This document shows, piece by piece, positions 30,845-32,955 of a stretch of 32,955 nucleotides of DNA. The number at the start of each line of letters is the position of its first letter. The stretch's first letter is position 1. Under the pieces are notes generated by a model. It was not told where the DNA came from. It did no database searches and worked only from the letters and a program-made list of their open reading frames with translations. The translations under genes were made by a program, and so were the position numbers. This DNA comes from Clostridia bacterium (GTDB lineage Bacteria > Bacillota > Clostridia > Christensenellales > Borkfalkiaceae): NCBI GenBank assembly GCA_017453045.1, contig JAFTKX010000051.1, positions 1-32,955 on the forward strand, read 5' to 3'.

Positions 30845-32955
30845 TTATTTTTGGGGTTTTTACGCATCGTAAGCCCTATACGGTTCTTTTTTACGTCAAC
30901 CGACAAGACTTTTACCTTAACGACTTGCCCAACTTTTAAAACGTCGGACGGGTGTTTTACGTAATTATCCGAAATTTCCGAAATATGAACTAAACCGTCT
31001 TGGTGAACGCCGATATCTATAAACGCGCCGAAGTCGATAACGTTTCTTACCTTACCCGTAATTTCCATACCGACGACTAAATCGTTTATATCCATAATAT
31101 CCGAACGAAGTTCAACCTGCTGTTCAACTTCTCTAACGTCTCTACCCGGTTTTAAAAGTTCAATAACGATATCGTTCATAGTAGGAACGCCAAGACCGCA
31201 CTCCTCAGCGACCTTCGTTTCGCCGTACTTTTTGATTTGTTCGGGGAGATTTGCAAGATTTCTATCGGCAACGTCTTTATCCGTGTAACCGAAAAGTTTT
31301 AAGAGTTTTTCAGTCGCTTGATAAGATTCGGGGTGAACTGCCGTGTTGTCTAAAATATTCTTACCGTCTCTTATTCTTAAAAAGCCCGCGCTTTGTTCAA
31401 ACGCCTTTGCGCCGAGTTTTGGAACTTTTAAAAGTTCTTTTCTCGTTTTAAACTTTCCGTTTTCTTCTCTGTAAGTTATGATATTGTTTGCAATTCCGCT
31501 GTTAAGCCCTGCAACTTTTGAAAGAAGGGACGGACTTGCCGTATTTAAGTCTACGCCAACGCTGTTTACACAGTCTTCTAAAACGCCGTTTAAAACTTCG
31601 TCGAGTCTTGCAGGGGGCATATCGTGCTGATATTGTCCTACGCCTATCGCCTTTGGATCAATTTTAATAAGTTCGGCAAGGGGGTCTTGAAGTCTTCTCG
31701 CAATAGAAATTGCAGAACGCAGAGTTAAATCGTATTGCGGAAATTCTTTTGCGGCGAGCGGAGAGCCAGAATAAACGGACGCGCCCGCTTCGTTTACGAC
31801 TTCGTATCTAACTTTTCCACCGTACTCCTTAAGCATGTCCGCAACGAAAATTTCAGATTCTTTCGACGCAGTTCCGTTACCTATAGAAATAACGTCAATT
31901 TTGTGTTTATCAATTAAACCGCATAAAACTTTCTTCGCTTCATCGGTTTTGTTTTGCGGTGGCGTTGGATATACGACGGTAGTATCTAAAACCTTACCCG
32001 TTCCGTCTACAACCGCTATTTTACAACCCGTTCTATACGCAGGGTCAAAACCCATCGTAACCTTATCTTTAACGGGCGGTTGCATCAAAAGCGGACGAAG
32101 GTTTACGTCGAACATTTTAATCGCTTGTTCTTGCGCGCTTTCAGTTAAAACGTTTCTTATTTCTCTTTCTATCGACGGATGAATAAGTCTTTTGTACGCG
32201 TCGGCAACGGCGAAACGAACGCAAGGAGTGGTAATACTTCCCTCTTTAACGAAACCAACTTGGCATACCCTTACTGCAAAATCTTCGTCAATAGTAACTT
32301 TAACCTTTAAATAGCCTTCGTCTTCGCCTCTGTTTAACGCGAGAACTCTATGAGATTTAATTTCGGAAACAGGCTCGGCGTAATCTTTATACATTTCGTA
32401 AGTTTTTGCGCCTTCTTCATCTTCTTTGGTAATTTTAGAAGAAATTTCACCGTTTTTAAGGTAAATTCTACGAAGTTTTTTTCTAAGTTCAGCGTCATCT
32501 GAAATTCTTTCGGCAATAATATCTTGAGCGCCGGAAATTGCTTCTTTAACCGTTTTTACGCCTAATTCTTCGTTTAAATAAGGCTTTGCAAGTTCGTCTA
32601 AATCGCCTTCTAAAATATCTTGCGCCATTAAAATATCCGCAAGCGGTTCAAGACCTTTAGCGATTGCAATAGTCGCTCTCGTCTTCTTCTTTTGCTTGAA
32701 CGGTCTGTATACGTCTTCAACTTCGGTAAGCGTTACCGCAAATTCAAGAGCCGCCGCTATCTCGTCTGTCATTTTACCTTGCTCGGTTATAGACGCAGTA
32801 ACTTCGGCTTTACGTTTTTCAATATTTCTAAATACATTGAGAGCTTCTTGATAATGTCGACTGTTAATATAGTTTGCAGCGGATGTATAATAAGAATCTT
32901 CCTGACTATAAGAAGAACCACCGTAACTGCCGGTCACACCAAAGCCACCGAAACC
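30841..32955 (-). CDS. tex: Tex-like S1 RNA-binding protein with an abnormal N-terminus; frame open at the right edge
   Basis: The frame covers 704 codons and continues beyond the edge, so the 5' end is missing. From RNIEKRKAEVTASITEQGKM on, it is a standard Tex: Tex_N helices (LTEVEDVYRPFKQKKKTRA), YqgF/RNase-H-like core (GFDPAYRTGCKIAVVDGTG), helix-hairpin-helix (LNTASPSLLSKVAGLNSG) and a C-terminal S1 domain (ITGKVRNVIDFGAFIDIGV). The usual first 65 or so Tex residues are absent. In their place stands a Gly/Phe/Ser-rich stretch (GFGGFGVTGSYGGSSYS) and a TPR-like YYTSAANYINSRHYQEALNVF, typical of the end of clostridial J-domain proteins. A GTG at 32937 is not a credible natural start. Confidence 0.85.
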   Translation of the reverse strand, partial: GFGGFGVTGSYGGSSYSQEDSYYTSAANYINSRHYQEALNVFRNIEKRKAEVTASITEQGKMTDEIAAALEFAVTLTEVEDVYRPFKQKKKTRATIAIAKGLEPLADILMAQDILEGDLDELAKPYLNEELGVKTVKEAISGAQDIIAERISDDAELRKKLRRIYLKNGEISSKITKEDEEGAKTYEMYKDYAEPVSEIKSHRVLALNRGEDEGYLKVKVTIDEDFAVRVCQVGFVKEGSITTPCVRFAVADAYKRLIHPSIEREIRNVLTESAQEQAIKMFDVNLRPLLMQPPVKDKVTMGFDPAYRTGCKIAVVDGTGKVLDTTVVYPTPPQNKTDEAKKVLCGLIDKHKIDVISIGNGTASKESEIFVADMLKEYGGKVRYEVVNEAGASVYSGSPLAAKEFPQYDLTLRSAISIARRLQDPLAELIKIDPKAIGVGQYQHDMPPARLDEVLNGVLEDCVNSVGVDLNTASPSLLSKVAGLNSGIANNIITYREENGKFKTRKELLKVPKLGAKAFEQSAGFLRIRDGKNILDNTAVHPESYQATEKLLKLFGYTDKDVADRNLANLPEQIKKYGETKVAEECGLGVPTMNDIVIELLKPGRDVREVEQQVELRSDIMDINDLVVGMEITGKVRNVIDFGAFIDIGVHQDGLVHISEISDNYVKHPSDVLKVGQVVKVKVLSVDVKKNRIGLTMRKNPKNN

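Overview
The window reads as a low-GC, Gram-positive anaerobe of the Clostridia type (Bacillota). Supporting signs are the fused IspH-S1 gene downstream of cmk and plsC, a class II GalT, an NfnAB pair, a sodium-pump decarboxylase cluster, a C_GCAxxG_C_C protein and a BclA-like collagen gene. TAA and TGA both end ordinary genes here, so the code looks standard. Most genes lie on the minus strand; three protein genes (collagen-like, topB and an unknown) lie on the plus strand.

Left third (1-9750, minus). One long, tightly packed operon starts at a clear promoter near 9719-9747. It runs: carboxyltransferase (MmdA-like), OadG-like subunit, biotin carrier, OadB-like Na+ pump, OadA-like carboxyltransferase (broken by one in-frame TAA), SurE, a BaiN/HI0933 flavoprotein, Cmk, PlsC and IspH-S1. 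The S1 part runs off the left edge. Many junctions are ATGA or TAATG overlaps. The first five genes form a biotin-dependent decarboxylase Na+ pump; the rest serve nucleotide, lipid, isoprenoid and translation functions.

Middle (9829-18500). This holds galT with its terminator, dinB with an upstream VTT-domain membrane protein, a self-contained tRNA-Trp unit (promoter, gene, terminator), a TPR-like family 2 glycosyltransferase, the divergent collagen-like gene (in-frame TGA, 72-bp tandem repeats), and nfnB/nfnA. The glycosyltransferase and collagen pair resembles the sgtA-bclA3 arrangement of Clostridioides difficile spores.

Right part (18500-32955). topB (+) and an unknown gene at 22463 (+) each have a consensus promoter whose predicted transcript start falls at or within about 3 nt of the ATG, so both look leaderless. 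Between them lie a ComEC-like metallo-hydrolase and a C_GCAxxG_C_C protein (minus). Then comes ftsK-rimO-pgsA-cinA-recA (minus). A 370-nt gene-free stretch contains a roughly 145-nt imperfect long hairpin and an AT-rich palindrome. After it come acpP and a Tex gene. The Tex reading frame is open to the right edge, and its first 40 or so residues look like the tail of a J-domain/TPR protein instead of the normal Tex N-terminus.

The most unusual items are the two single-codon nonsense changes (oadA, collagen), the Tex chimera, the long-hairpin element upstream of ftsK, and the two leaderless-type promoters. I found no CRISPR array, insertion sequence or rRNA.
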